A DNA stretch of 14,641 nt from Bacteroidota bacterium (GTDB lineage: Bacteria > Bacteroidota > Ignavibacteria > Kapaibacteriales > Kapaibacteriaceae), in assembly GCA_003488525.1 (NCBI GenBank), contig DNLG01000121.1, forward strand, positions 8,307 through 22,947. The letters run 5' to 3'. A program made the translations under genes and the position numbers. Every line of letters starts with the position of its first letter. Position 1 is the stretch's first letter. The notes under the pieces were generated by a model that was not told where the DNA came from, did no database searches, and saw only the letters and a program-made list of their open reading frames with translations. Below are positions 1 to 7,548 of the stretch, in pieces.

Positions 1-2313
1 CCCTTCGCACTCTTCGCAACGACCGCCGGAGACATTGAAGGAAAAACGACCCGCCTGATAGCCGCGGATACGCGCCTCGGGCAGCATCGTGAAAAAGTCG
101 CGGATGAGCGTGAACAGCCCCGTATACGTGGCCGGATTCGACCTCGGTGTGCGTCCAATGGGAGTCTGATCGATCTCGATGACCTTGTCGATGAACTCCA
201 GTCCATGGATAGATGAGTACTCCAACGGCCGAAGCTCCGACCTATGAAGGCGGGCGGCGAGAATAGGGTAGAGCGTATCATTGACCAGGGAACTCTTACC
301 CGAACCGCTCATGCCGGTGATACAGGTGAAGGTTCCGAGCGGGACCTGCAGATCGACGTTCTTGAGGTTGTTGCCGCGAGCACCCTTCAGTTCGAGGATC
401 TTGCCGTTTCCGGTTCGACGCGTCTCGGGACGATACACGCGCCGCTGACCGCTGAGATACTGCAGAGTGATTGACGAGGAGCCCGAAGCATCGCCCAGTC
501 GGATGATATCTCCGATCTCTTCGGAGGATTTCACCGCTACGATCGAGCCTCCGTGGACACCGGCACCTGGACCGACGTCGATCATCGTGTCCGACTCTTC
601 GATCATCTCGCGGTCGTGCTCCACAACCAGGACGGTGTTGCCGATGTCGCGCAGCCGTTTGAGCGATTCGATAAGCTTGCGATTGTCGTGCTGATGCAGT
701 CCGATCGATGGCTCATCGAGCACATACGTCACACCCACAAGATGCGAGCCTATCTGTGATGCCAGTCGGATGCGCTGAGACTCTCCGCCAGAGAGACTGC
801 GAGCACTTCTGTCGAGCGTCAGGTAGCTCAGGCCAACATCATCGAGAAACTGCAGCCGCTGATTGATTTCCTTCAGGATCAGAAAGGCGATCGTGTTCTG
901 ACGTTCGTTCAGTCGAGTGTGAAGATCGGCAAACCATGAACGTGCTTCGATGATGTCACGTTTGCCGAGGTTGACGATGTTCTCATCGGCAACCAGCACG
1001 CGCATGTGCGGAATCTTCAGCCGTCCACCTTCACAGGTGCGGCAGGTAATGGTGGAGAAGTGCTTCTCTACTGACTTCCGAACGGCCGTCGACGAGGTCT
1101 GCTCATATTGATGACGGATCGACGGAAGTACACCGATGAAGGCATGTCGAGCCGATGAGCCTCGATGCTGCGTCTGCAGACGCATTTCGGCATCTCCATA
1201 AAGCAACTCGTCGAGCAGCGTTTCATCGATCGTGTTTACTGGCACGGTGGTAGAGATCTTTCGATGCTCGCACCAGGCAAGTACCTGCTTCCACAGCCAT
1301 GTATCACGTCGCGGACCAAGGGGCGCTATGGCTCCCGATGCCAGTGAGACCGACCGATCGGGAACCACCAGAGCCGGGTCGAAATCCTGCAGCTCGCCGA
1401 GTCCGTCGCACGTGGCGCAGGCTCCGTATGGCGAGTTGAAGGAGAACATGTTCGGAGCTGGGGTCTCATATGATGTGCCGCACTGAGGACAGGCATAGCT
1501 CGTGCTGAAGAATCGTTCGGCCCAGACCTCGGGCTCTTCTTCGTGCAGAATGGTGATGCCCCCTTCGCCAAGCTGAAGGGCCATCTCGACGCTGTCGGTC
1601 ATCCGCTTGGTTGGTTCTGCTTCGACAACAAGCCGGTCGATGACCAGTTCGATGGTGTGCATTTTATACCGAGCCAGCTGCATTCCCTGCGTGATCTCGG
1701 TCAGCTCGCCGTCGATGCGCACGCGCGTGTAGCCCTGACGCCTATACGACTCAAGCTGCTCACGGTAGTGTCCTTTGCGTCCCTTCACAACGGGTGAAAG
1801 GATCTGTATTCGGCGTCCGACCCCGAGGGCCAGGACAGCACCGATGATCTGATCGACCGTTTGCTGTTGAACGGGGATGTCGCACGTTACGCAGTGCTGC
1901 ACGCCGACCTTGGCAAAGAGCAGCCGCAAGTAGTCGTAGATCTCCGTGACCGTCCCCACCGTTGAGCGCGGACTCATGCCGGTGCTCTTCTGCTCGATCG
2001 AGATCGCCGGGGACAGACCCTCTATCGTGTCGATGTCGGGCTTTTTCATCACCCCCAGAAACTGCCGGGCATAGGCCGACAGGCTCTCGACGTAGCGTCG
2101 CTGACCTTCGGCAAAGATCGTGTCGAAGGCGATGGAGGACTTGCCCGAACCACTCAGCCCCGTGATCACCACCAGCTTGTCGCGGGGAATGTCCAGGTCG
2201 ATGCCTTTGAGATTATGCTCACGCGCACCCCGGATCGAGATCGTTGTGATCTCGGTCTCGTCAAACGCAGAAGTCTCGGGAACGGTGCTGGTGGTCATCA
2301 TACTGCTGGACAT
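1..2313 (-). CDS. uvrA: UvrABC excinuclease subunit A, partial (C-terminus beyond left edge)
   Basis: UvrA is the damage-sensing ATPase of nucleotide excision repair; as a dimer it recognises distorted DNA and loads UvrB. The frame is open from the ATG at 2313 to the left edge, about 771 codons of a protein usually near 940. Visible in order: first Walker A (GLSGSGKSS, Lys58), first zinc finger (C275/C278 and C299/C302, with [10 protein letters not shown] between), first ABC signature (LSGGE, residues 507-511), a DEPSIGLH Walker B segment and VEHD switch, second Walker A (GMSGSGKSS, Lys673), and the first CxxC of the second zinc finger (C766/C769) where the window ends. The second signature and Walker B lie outside. 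The start is uncertain: in-frame ATGs also occur at codons 5 and 6, and none has a good ribosome site. It is divergent from the efflux operon. Identification is certain from motifs; no frameshift was seen. Confidence 0.97.
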   Translation of the reverse strand, partial: MSSSMMTTSTVPETSAFDETEITTISIRGAREHNLKGIDLDIPRDKLVVITGLSGSGKSSIAFDTIFAEGQRRYVESLSAYARQFLGVMKKPDIDTIEGLSPAISIEQKSTGMSPRSTVGTVTEIYDYLRLLFAKVGVQHCVTCDIPVQQQTVDQIIGAVLALGVGRRIQILSPVVKGRKGHYREQLESYRRQGYTRVRIDGELTEITQGMQLARYKMHTIELVIDRLVVEAEPTKRMTDSVEMALQLGEGGITILHEEEPEVWAERFFSTSYACPQCGTSYETPAPNMFSFNSPYGACATCDGLGELQDFDPALVVPDRSVSLASGAIAPLGPRRDTWLWKQVLAWCEHRKISTTVPVNTIDETLLDELLYGDAEMRLQTQHRGSSARHAFIGVLPSIRHQYEQTSSTAVRKSVEKHFSTITCRTCEGGRLKIPHMRVLVADENIVNLGKRDIIEARSWFADLHTRLNERQNTIAFLILKEINQRLQFLDDVGLSYLTLDRSARSLSGGESQRIRLASQIGSHLVGVTYVLDEPSIGLHQHDNRKLIESLKRLRDIGNTVLVVEHDREMIEESDTMIDVGPGAGVHGGSIVAVKSSEEIGDIIRLGDASGSSSITLQYLSGQRRVYRPETRRTGNGKILELKGARGNNLKNVDLQVPLGTFTCITGMSGSGKSSLVNDTLYPILAARLHRSELRPLEYSSIHGLEFIDKVIEIDQTPIGRTPRSNPATYTGLFTLIRDFFTMLPEARIRGYQAGRFSFNVSGGRCEECEG

Positions 2314-2336
2314 ATTCTGGCAAATCTACCCTGTCT

Positions 2337-2355
2337 TACAAGATGACTGCTTGTA
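2337..2355. promoter_or_regulatory. Inverted repeat TACAAG-N7-CTTGTA upstream of uvrA
   Basis: Perfect 6-bp arms flank a 7-bp spacer, 24 to 42 bp ahead of the uvrA start. It could be an operator for uvrA, for example an SOS box, because uvrA is a LexA target in many bacteria. The sequence does not match any LexA box I know, and no lexA gene is in the window. It overlaps the weakest of the 19-bp phased sites. Role is inferred from position only. Confidence 0.35.
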
Positions 2356-2362
2356 TAAAACC

Positions 2363-2375
2363 TGACTAATGGTCA
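2363..2375. promoter_or_regulatory. Operator-like palindrome 1 (TGACTAATGGTCA)
   Basis: A 13-bp near-perfect palindrome around a central A with one mismatched pair (T/G). It matches palindrome 3 at 11 of 13 bases, 38 bp away. It is a likely binding site for the TetR-family regulator encoded at 3793-4461. The candidate -35 at 2370-2375 lies inside it. Confidence 0.6.
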
Positions 2376-2398
2376 TTTTTGCGACCCAAAGTCAGAAT
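2370..2398 (+). promoter_or_regulatory. Weak candidate sigma70-like promoter of the efflux operon
   Basis: TGGTCA at 2370-2375 and CAGAAT at 2393-2398 each match four of six consensus bases and are separated by 17 bp, which would start transcription near 2405. Both boxes fall inside the operator array, as expected for a repressor-controlled promoter. The match is poor, and the promoter consensus of this organism is unknown. Confidence 0.25.
2382..2394. promoter_or_regulatory. Operator-like site 2, degenerate (CGACCCAAAGTCA)
   Basis: It lies exactly midway between palindromes 1 and 3, 19 bp from each. The outer arms are kept (GAC and GTC, with A at the right end), while the inner bases and the first base differ. 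It would be a weaker middle site. Taken alone it would not be called; its support is the exact spacing. Confidence 0.45.
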
Positions 2399-2400
2399 AT

Positions 2401-2413
2401 TGACCACTGGTCA
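2401..2413. promoter_or_regulatory. Operator-like palindrome 3 (TGACCACTGGTCA)
   Basis: A 13-bp palindrome with perfect 6-bp arms around a central C, ending 18 bp before the start of the outer-membrane channel gene and 6 bp before its ribosome binding site. This is the cleanest copy of the motif and the best candidate for the main operator of the TetR-family regulator. Confidence 0.65.
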
Positions 2414-2419
2414 TAGCAC

Positions 2420-2424
2420 AAGGA
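2420..2424 (+). promoter_or_regulatory. Ribosome binding site AAGGA of the channel gene
   Basis: AAGGA lies 7 bp ahead of the ATG at 2432 and fixes that start. Most other genes here lack a comparably clear site, consistent with translational coupling through overlapping stop and start codons. Confidence 0.6.
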
Positions 2425-2431
2425 CGTTTCC

Positions 2432-3781
2432 ATGACACGTTTTGCCCTGAGTCTCGCGGCAGCCATAGCCGCTCTTTCCACGCTTGCCACGGCGCAGGTT
2501 CGGCAGCTTTCTCTCGACGAGGCAATTGAGATGGCGATCAAGCAGAATGAGACAATAGCCGTTGCACGCCTTGGTGTCAGGAGGGCCGAGTCTCAGGTCC
2601 GCGAGGCCCGAGGTACGGCATTGCCTTCGCTGAACGTCTCGGCCGGCTTTAATCACAACATCCAGCTGCCGGTCTTCTTCTTTCCGAATCCTACAACGGG
2701 GGAGATAACACCCCTGAGGTTTGGTCTGACGAATGCCTACAACGTCACCACGCAGATCCAGCAGATTCTCTTCAACAACTCGGTGTTCACCGCGATTTCC
2801 GCCTCGAAGCTTTACAGTGATGCAGCTGAGGCGCAACTCGATGCCGCTGTTGCCGAAGTGATCACCGAAACGAAGAAGCGCTACTACCAGGCCGTGGCCG
2901 CAAGTGGCTACACAACGGTAGCGGAGGCCTCACTTGCAAACATCATGGAGCTGCAGCGCAATATCACGGCCCTGTTCGGAGAGGGACTTGTGGCCGAGTT
3001 CGACAAGATCAGAGCCGATGTTGCCGTAGCGAATGCTCGTCCCATGGTGCTCCAGGCAAGATCCGGTAAGTATGCCGCCCTGGCAGCTCTGCAGACCTAC
3101 ATCGGAATGAGTCTCGCTGATTCGATCGTTGTATCGGAAGGGGGCTTTCCTGCGATTGCCGAGACACCCGATGCTGAACGGTCCATCACGCAGGCCGCCA
3201 ATGAAAATCTTGACCTACGGGCCCTGCGTCATCAGATCGATGTCGGTACGCGCATGGTCGATCTCAGCCGGTCGGACTTCTATCCGACGCTGGCGGCCTT
3301 TGGACAGTGGCAGAACCAGGGTCAGAGTGAATCGCTCAGTGGTTGGCAGAGTGCCTCCAGCACGGTCGTCGGGCTGAGCTTTTCGATGAATCTGTTCGAC
3401 GGACTGCGCACAAACGAGAAGGTCGAGCAAGCACAGATCGACGTGCAGTCTGCACGCGAGCGACTTCAACAGGTCTCGAATCTGATCAATCTTCAGGTAC
3501 GTACGCTGATCAATCAGCTCGAGTCTGCCCGTCAGCGTTCGCAGGCGCAGCGCTCCACGGTCGATCAGGCACAGCGCGGTTTTGAGATCGCCCGTGTGCG
3601 ATATCGTGAGGGCACCGGGAGTCTGCTCGAGATCAATGATGCCGAGACATCGCTGGCGCAGGCAAGGCTCAATGCGATTTCGGCACTGGTGGATTATCAT
3701 GTCACTCGGGCTGACTTCGACCGGGCCACCGGACAGATCGACCGCTCATACTGGCGCTTCGTGCGTCAGGAATCAAAGTAA
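2432..3781 (+). CDS. TolC-family outer-membrane efflux channel
   Basis: Outer-membrane channel that completes tripartite pumps. The 449 residues are a usual length. Residues 1-21 form a Sec signal peptide ending in ATA before Q22; no lipobox is seen, so it is probably not lipid-anchored. The mature protein opens with the family's LSLDEAIEMAIKQN repeat, then a long amphipathic helix and ALPSLNVSAGF. The second half repeats the pattern (YPTLAAFGQWQNQG, then VGLSFSMNLFDG and long coiled-coil helices), as expected for two outer-membrane efflux protein domains that trimerise into a 12-strand barrel and periplasmic tunnel. It is first in the operon, directly behind the operator array, and is the only outer-membrane component for both pumps downstream. 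The RBS at 2420 supports the start. Substrate is unknown. Confidence 0.92.
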   Translation: MTRFALSLAAAIAALSTLATAQVRQLSLDEAIEMAIKQNETIAVARLGVRRAESQVREARGTALPSLNVSAGFNHNIQLPVFFFPNPTTGEITPLRFGLTNAYNVTTQIQQILFNNSVFTAISASKLYSDAAEAQLDAAVAEVITETKKRYYQAVAASGYTTVAEASLANIMELQRNITALFGEGLVAEFDKIRADVAVANARPMVLQARSGKYAALAALQTYIGMSLADSIVVSEGGFPAIAETPDAERSITQAANENLDLRALRHQIDVGTRMVDLSRSDFYPTLAAFGQWQNQGQSESLSGWQSASSTVVGLSFSMNLFDGLRTNEKVEQAQIDVQSARERLQQVSNLINLQVRTLINQLESARQRSQAQRSTVDQAQRGFEIARVRYREGTGSLLEINDAETSLAQARLNAISALVDYHVTRADFDRATGQIDRSYWRFVRQESK

Positions 3782-3792
3782 CGCTCGCGATC

Positions 3793-4461
3793 ATGGGAAC
3801 GATTCAGCGTAAGGAACGCGAGCGTGATCAGCGCCGTAGGGCCATTCTGGCCTCGGCGCGGTCTGCCTTCGTAAAGTACGGTATTGCTACCACCACGATG
3901 GAGCGTATCGCTCAAGAAGCGGAGCTGGCAAAAGGCACGCTCTATCTGTACTTCCGAAGCAGGGAAGAGCTGCTTATGGGTCTTCTGGCAGATGATCTTG
4001 CAGCGCTGACAGCGTCGATCACGACGGTGTCGGAAAGCCCCCTTGCACCACCGGAGAAGCTAGCATCGGCGTTCCGGACGTTCTACACCTATTCCCAAGA
4101 GAATCAGTTCTTCTACCAGGTCATGACGCAGACGAATATTGGGCTGCTTCTTCAGCCAAACTGCGAAACGTCGATCATCACCGAGTTCATTAGTGTCAAT
4201 GAGCGTCTGATCTCGGTGGTAGAGGGCATCGTCAGCGAGGGCGTAGCCGCAGGGTACTTCTTCCTGCATGGTCCGATACGGACCGTTGTGGCAGAGATCA
4301 TCATTGCCATGAAGGGATCAGTCATGATCCTGCGTAACAATCTCATTCCACCGGGCTGGGTGACCGAGCCGGAGCAGGTGATCCTGCATGACATCGTTCA
4401 ACTCATCATCCGTGGACTCGGTCGCTCACCTTCACCGACAGAGGCCAACGCATCGATATGA
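3793..4461 (+). CDS. TetR-family transcriptional regulator
   Basis: Likely ligand-responsive repressor of this operon. The 222 residues fit the family. Residues ~14-60 are a TetR N-terminal helix-turn-helix: a basic start (RKERERDQRRR), AILASARSAFVKYGIATTTM, then the recognition region with AKGTLYLYFRSREEL. The C-terminal ~150 residues are an all-helical ligand-binding and dimer domain with no family I can name. It follows the channel gene after 11 bp and overlaps the next gene in an ATGA, so it is co-transcribed with the pump genes it probably controls. The palindromes at 2363-2413 are the likely targets, giving negative autoregulation; this is inferred, not shown. No clear Shine-Dalgarno precedes the ATG. 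Confidence 0.92.
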   Translation: MGTIQRKERERDQRRRAILASARSAFVKYGIATTTMERIAQEAELAKGTLYLYFRSREELLMGLLADDLAALTASITTVSESPLAPPEKLASAFRTFYTYSQENQFFYQVMTQTNIGLLLQPNCETSIITEFISVNERLISVVEGIVSEGVAAGYFFLHGPIRTVVAEIIIAMKGSVMILRNNLIPPGWVTEPEQVILHDIVQLIIRGLGRSPSPTEANASI

Positions 4462-5573
4462 GAACCAGCATTGTTTCCATTCGTCGTGCGGCACCTGTGC
4501 TGGCACTTCTGATTGCGGTTGGTCTTGCCGGATGCGGTAAGTCCGACAAGACGGTCCGTGCGGAGCGTCGTTCGATCACTCAGGCCGTCTATGCCTCGGG
4601 AAAGATCTACCCGGTAGGCTTCCACCGTGCATCGTCGAAGATGCCCGGGATCGTGCAGGAGATCCTGGTCAAACCCGGTGATCTGGTCAAGGCCGGACAG
4701 CCCCTTCTGCGTATCCGTGCGACATCATCAGAGCTTGCCGTGGAGTCTGCCGAAACGGTCTATGGACTTGCCCGAGAGAATGCCAGTGACCAGGGGGCTG
4801 TCCTACGGTCGGTAGCTGCCGAGCTTGAAGCAGCCCGTGCAAAGCTCGAGCTCGATTCCATGACGGCCACGCGTGCCAAGCGACTTCTGGCGCAGCAGGC
4901 AACCTCGCAGTCTGTGTATGATGCGGCAAAGACGCAGTATGAGGTCTCTCAGCGTCAGTTCGAAAAGGCGCGCGACGTCTATGAATCCACGCGCCGTCGT
5001 CTGGGAGCCGAGCGTCGCACGGCCGAACTCAATGTCTCGATACAGCGCTCGCTGCGTGATGAGTTCATCGTAACGGCCTCGCAAGCCGGACGTGTCTATG
5101 ATGTCTTACCGAAGATCGGCGAATTGGTCATGCCGCAGCAGCCCCTTATCGAGATCGGCCAATCAGATAGCATTGAGGTGGAGCTTGCCATTGATGAGAG
5201 CGACATTGCTCTTGTGGCCATTGGTCAGCGTGTTGCCTATGCGATCGACGCGGTGAAGGGGCGGGTGTTTTCCGGGCTGGTTACGTCGATCACGCCGCGT
5301 GTGTCGGGAATGGACAAGACCGTCAGCGTAACTGCCAGTATAGAATCCCAGGGCGTTCAGCTTCTGCCGGGTATGTCGCTCGAAGCCAACATCGTCGTCT
5401 CCCGCAGAGAGCGCGCACTCGTCCTTCCACGGGAGGTTGTGCCGGCCGACAGGGTTGTGACCATTCGCCGAGATGGCAGTCAGCAGCGGGTCCGGCTGAA
5501 CGTCGGCATCGAAGATCTGCGGTTCGTCGAGATTCTCTCCGGCATTAGCGAGACCGACGAGGTTATTCTGTGA
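4458..5573 (+). CDS. Periplasmic adaptor (HlyD/MacA-type membrane fusion protein), lipoprotein; ABC pump partner
   Basis: Adaptor joining the ABC transporter encoded next to the outer-membrane channel. Residues 1-25 are a lipoprotein signal with lipobox LAGC, Cys26 being the lipidation site, so it is anchored in the inner or outer membrane facing the periplasm. Then: first half of the lipoyl (barrel-sandwich) domain (~50-90, PGIVQEILVKPGDLVKAGQPLL), a helical hairpin rich in A, E, Q and R (~90-200), the second lipoyl half (~205-222, ITASQAGRVYDVLPKIGELV-like), a beta-barrel domain (~225-310) and a short membrane-proximal domain (to 371). It overlaps tetR by 4 bp and the permease by 4 bp (GTGA). 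The order adaptor-permease-ATPase resembles devBCA operons. Substrate is unknown. Confidence 0.9.
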   Translation: MRTSIVSIRRAAPVLALLIAVGLAGCGKSDKTVRAERRSITQAVYASGKIYPVGFHRASSKMPGIVQEILVKPGDLVKAGQPLLRIRATSSELAVESAETVYGLARENASDQGAVLRSVAAELEAARAKLELDSMTATRAKRLLAQQATSQSVYDAAKTQYEVSQRQFEKARDVYESTRRRLGAERRTAELNVSIQRSLRDEFIVTASQAGRVYDVLPKIGELVMPQQPLIEIGQSDSIEVELAIDESDIALVAIGQRVAYAIDAVKGRVFSGLVTSITPRVSGMDKTVSVTASIESQGVQLLPGMSLEANIVVSRRERALVLPREVVPADRVVTIRRDGSQQRVRLNVGIEDLRFVEILSGISETDEVIL

Positions 5574-6841
5574 AGAAGACGTCCACCAGAAGCCCCTTGC
5601 TGAACATCGCATGGGTCCACCTCATCAGTAAGAAGAGGCAGACCATTGTGGCGATGCTCGGAGTAATGTTCGGCGTTACGGTGTTCATTTTTCAGGCCGG
5701 ACTTCTTACGGGTCTGCAGAGTTACTTCATTGAAAAAACGGTCAACACCACCGCGCACGTTCACATCTACAACGACGTTCGTGTGGCACGTCCCAATGTG
5801 CTGGATCTCGAGTCGGATACAGCTGGCACCTGGACCATGGTTCGCAACCAGAAGCCCCGTGATGAGGAACGTCGACTGCGCAACGGCTATCAGATCCTGC
5901 GCGAGATCGAACGCGATGCGCGCGTTGAAGGCGTCGCTCCGTACCTCGGCCTGCAGGGCATCCTGCGCTATGGTATGTCGCAGCAGGCCGGCACACTTGC
6001 CGGCATCGACGTGCAGCGCGAAGATCAGCTGTTTCATGTTGCCGACAATCTGATTGCCGGCGAGCTCGTGCGCATGGAGACGCTTCCCAACGCCGTGATC
6101 CTGGGGTCAGGACTGGCCGAGAAACTCGGAGCGCGACTCAATGACAATATCACCGTGATCTCTTCGCGCGGTGTTTCGCTGGATATGAAGGTCGTGGGGA
6201 TCTCCAAGACCGGCATCACCCTGCAGGATAACACACGTGCATACATCTCCATCCGCAACGCCCAGCGGTTGCTGCAGCAATCGGCGGCATACATCACGGA
6301 CATCAACGTGCGGCTGCGCGAGGTGGACATCGCCCAATCGATCGCCACCGAATATCAGAATGTGTTCGGGTATAAGGCCGAAGACTGGAAGGCCGCCAAC
6401 GCCAACGTCTTCGGGATCTTTCGCATCCAGAACCTGACCGTCTCGTTTGTGATCATCTCGATCCTTGTCGTATCGGGCTTCGGCATCTTCAATATCCTCA
6501 TGACCATCATCTATGAGAAGATGCCCGACATCGCCATTCTCAAGGCGATGGGATATCGCGACAGGGACATACGACGCGTGTTTCTCATTGAATCGATCGC
6601 CATTGGTACCACGGGCGGCCTGTTGGGACTTCTGCTGGGTTTCATTACCTCGAAGATCGTCGGAATGATTCCGCTGAACATCCAGGGCTTTGTCAGTGTC
6701 CAGTATCTGATCATCAACTTCAATCCGCTGTTCTACCTTGCCGCTTTTGGATTCGCCCTGGTCTCGACGACGGTCGCCGGGTACTTCCCGGCTCGCAAGG
6801 CGGCTCGATTCGATCCTGTGGAGATCATCAGGAGCCGATGA
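5570..6841 (+). CDS. ABC transporter permease, FtsX/MacB type
   Basis: Membrane subunit of a MacB/LolCE-type (type VII) exporter that drives periplasmic steps by mechanotransmission. The start is GTG at 5570, overlapping the adaptor stop, with GAGG at 5559-5562 at good spacing. In 423 residues four membrane segments are visible: ~25-45, ~289-312, ~338-362 and ~388-405. Between the first and second lies a ~240-residue periplasmic domain, and the C-terminus has the family pattern [19 protein letters not shown]. The coupling stretch MPDIAILKAMGYRDRDI, after the second segment, is the usual FtsX-domain contact with the ATPase. It carries no nucleotide-binding domain, which is supplied by the next gene. 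It forms a homodimer by family analogy. Whether it extracts lipoproteins, glycolipids or drugs cannot be told. Confidence 0.9.
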   Translation: MKKTSTRSPLLNIAWVHLISKKRQTIVAMLGVMFGVTVFIFQAGLLTGLQSYFIEKTVNTTAHVHIYNDVRVARPNVLDLESDTAGTWTMVRNQKPRDEERRLRNGYQILREIERDARVEGVAPYLGLQGILRYGMSQQAGTLAGIDVQREDQLFHVADNLIAGELVRMETLPNAVILGSGLAEKLGARLNDNITVISSRGVSLDMKVVGISKTGITLQDNTRAYISIRNAQRLLQQSAAYITDINVRLREVDIAQSIATEYQNVFGYKAEDWKAANANVFGIFRIQNLTVSFVIISILVVSGFGIFNILMTIIYEKMPDIAILKAMGYRDRDIRRVFLIESIAIGTTGGLLGLLLGFITSKIVGMIPLNIQGFVSVQYLIINFNPLFYLAAFGFALVSTTVAGYFPARKAARFDPVEIIRSR

Positions 6842-7548
6842 TGGGATCACCGATCATTACCGCAACGCATGTAACCAAGACCTTCACCGAACCGGTGGAG
6901 TTCAAGGTCCTGAACGACATCTCCCTAACGGTCGACAGGGGAGAGTTCGTGGTCCTTGTGGGGCCATCCGGAAGTGGAAAGACAACACTCATGTACACGC
7001 TCTCGACCCTCGATACCGAGTATGACGGCACGATCTCCATCGACGGCGTCGACATAAGGGGGCTTGGCAAGGACGCCGTGGCCGATTTCCGCAATTCGAT
7101 GATCGGATTTGTGTTTCAGTTCCATTACCTGCTGCCGGACTTCACAGTGCTTCAGAACGTTATGCTGCCGGCTCAGCGTCGGGGCATTCTTTCAGCAGAA
7201 GAAATGGAAGACCGCGCAATGAAGACACTTTCGATGCTTGGTGTTGCCGATCAGGCAACGAAGAAGTCCAGTAAGCTCTCCGGTGGACAGCAACAGCGCG
7301 TGGCCATTGCCCGCGCGCTGATCAACGAGCCGAAGATCATCTTCGGTGATGAGCCAACCGGGAATCTTGACACGAAGAACACAGGTCTGGTGCTGGACAT
7401 TCTCAATGAACTCAAGGCGGAATTCAATCAGACCATTCTGATGGTTACGCACGACGTGCAGTTCGCGCGTCGTGCCGACAGAATCATCTCGATCCGTGAC
7501 GGACGGATCGTCGACAACGAAGAACATTATTCACCATCATCACACTGA
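6838..7548 (+). CDS. ABC transporter ATP-binding protein, LolD/MacB type
   Basis: Cytoplasmic ATPase for the preceding permease. All motifs are intact: Walker [10 protein letters not shown] (42-50, Lys48), Q-loop Gln94, signature LSGGQQQR (147-154), Walker B IIFGDEP with catalytic Glu172, D-loop Asp178, and switch His205 in MVTHD. The 236 residues match the LolD/MacB group. The start at 6838 overlaps the permease stop in an ATGA; a second ATG at 6841 lies 6 bp after AGGAG (6830-6834) and may be the real start. The last residues (EEHYSPSSH) run past the usual family end. The stop overlaps the next ATG by one base. Confidence 0.94.
   Translation: MMGSPIITATHVTKTFTEPVEFKVLNDISLTVDRGEFVVLVGPSGSGKTTLMYTLSTLDTEYDGTISIDGVDIRGLGKDAVADFRNSMIGFVFQFHYLLPDFTVLQNVMLPAQRRGILSAEEMEDRAMKTLSMLGVADQATKKSSKLSGGQQQRVAIARALINEPKIIFGDEPTGNLDTKNTGLVLDILNELKAEFNQTILMVTHDVQFARRADRIISIRDGRIVDNEEHYSPSSH

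Larger units (their letters stand above)
2344..2419. repeat. Four 19-bp phased units in the uvrA/efflux intergenic region
   Basis: Units begin at 2344, 2363, 2382 and 2401, exactly 19 bp apart. Their first 13 bases are TGACTGCTTGTAT, TGACTAATGGTCA, CGACCCAAAGTCA and TGACCACTGGTCA. The second and fourth agree at 11 of 13 positions; the third keeps GAC and GTCA; the first keeps mainly TGACT. The last six bases of each unit are AT-leaning and not conserved. Direct repetition of a palindromic core at nearly two helical turns is typical of cooperative repressor binding, so this is best read as an operator array rather than a mobile or structural repeat. Confidence 0.6.

Noticed and set aside
2411..2836. 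141-codon minus-strand frame opposite the channel gene
   Set aside because: It lies over a confident TolC-family gene with a signal peptide, has no recognisable domain, and reads like mirror-frame sequence rich in Arg, Leu and Cys.
5480..6037. 185-codon minus-strand frame opposite the adaptor/permease junction
   Set aside because: Both plus-strand genes there are well supported and coupled by a GTGA overlap; the minus frame shows no family features.
6107..6850. 247-codon minus-strand frame opposite the ABC permease
   Set aside because: Long but Asp-, His- and Arg-rich antisense text without domains; the plus strand carries a clear FtsX-type permease.
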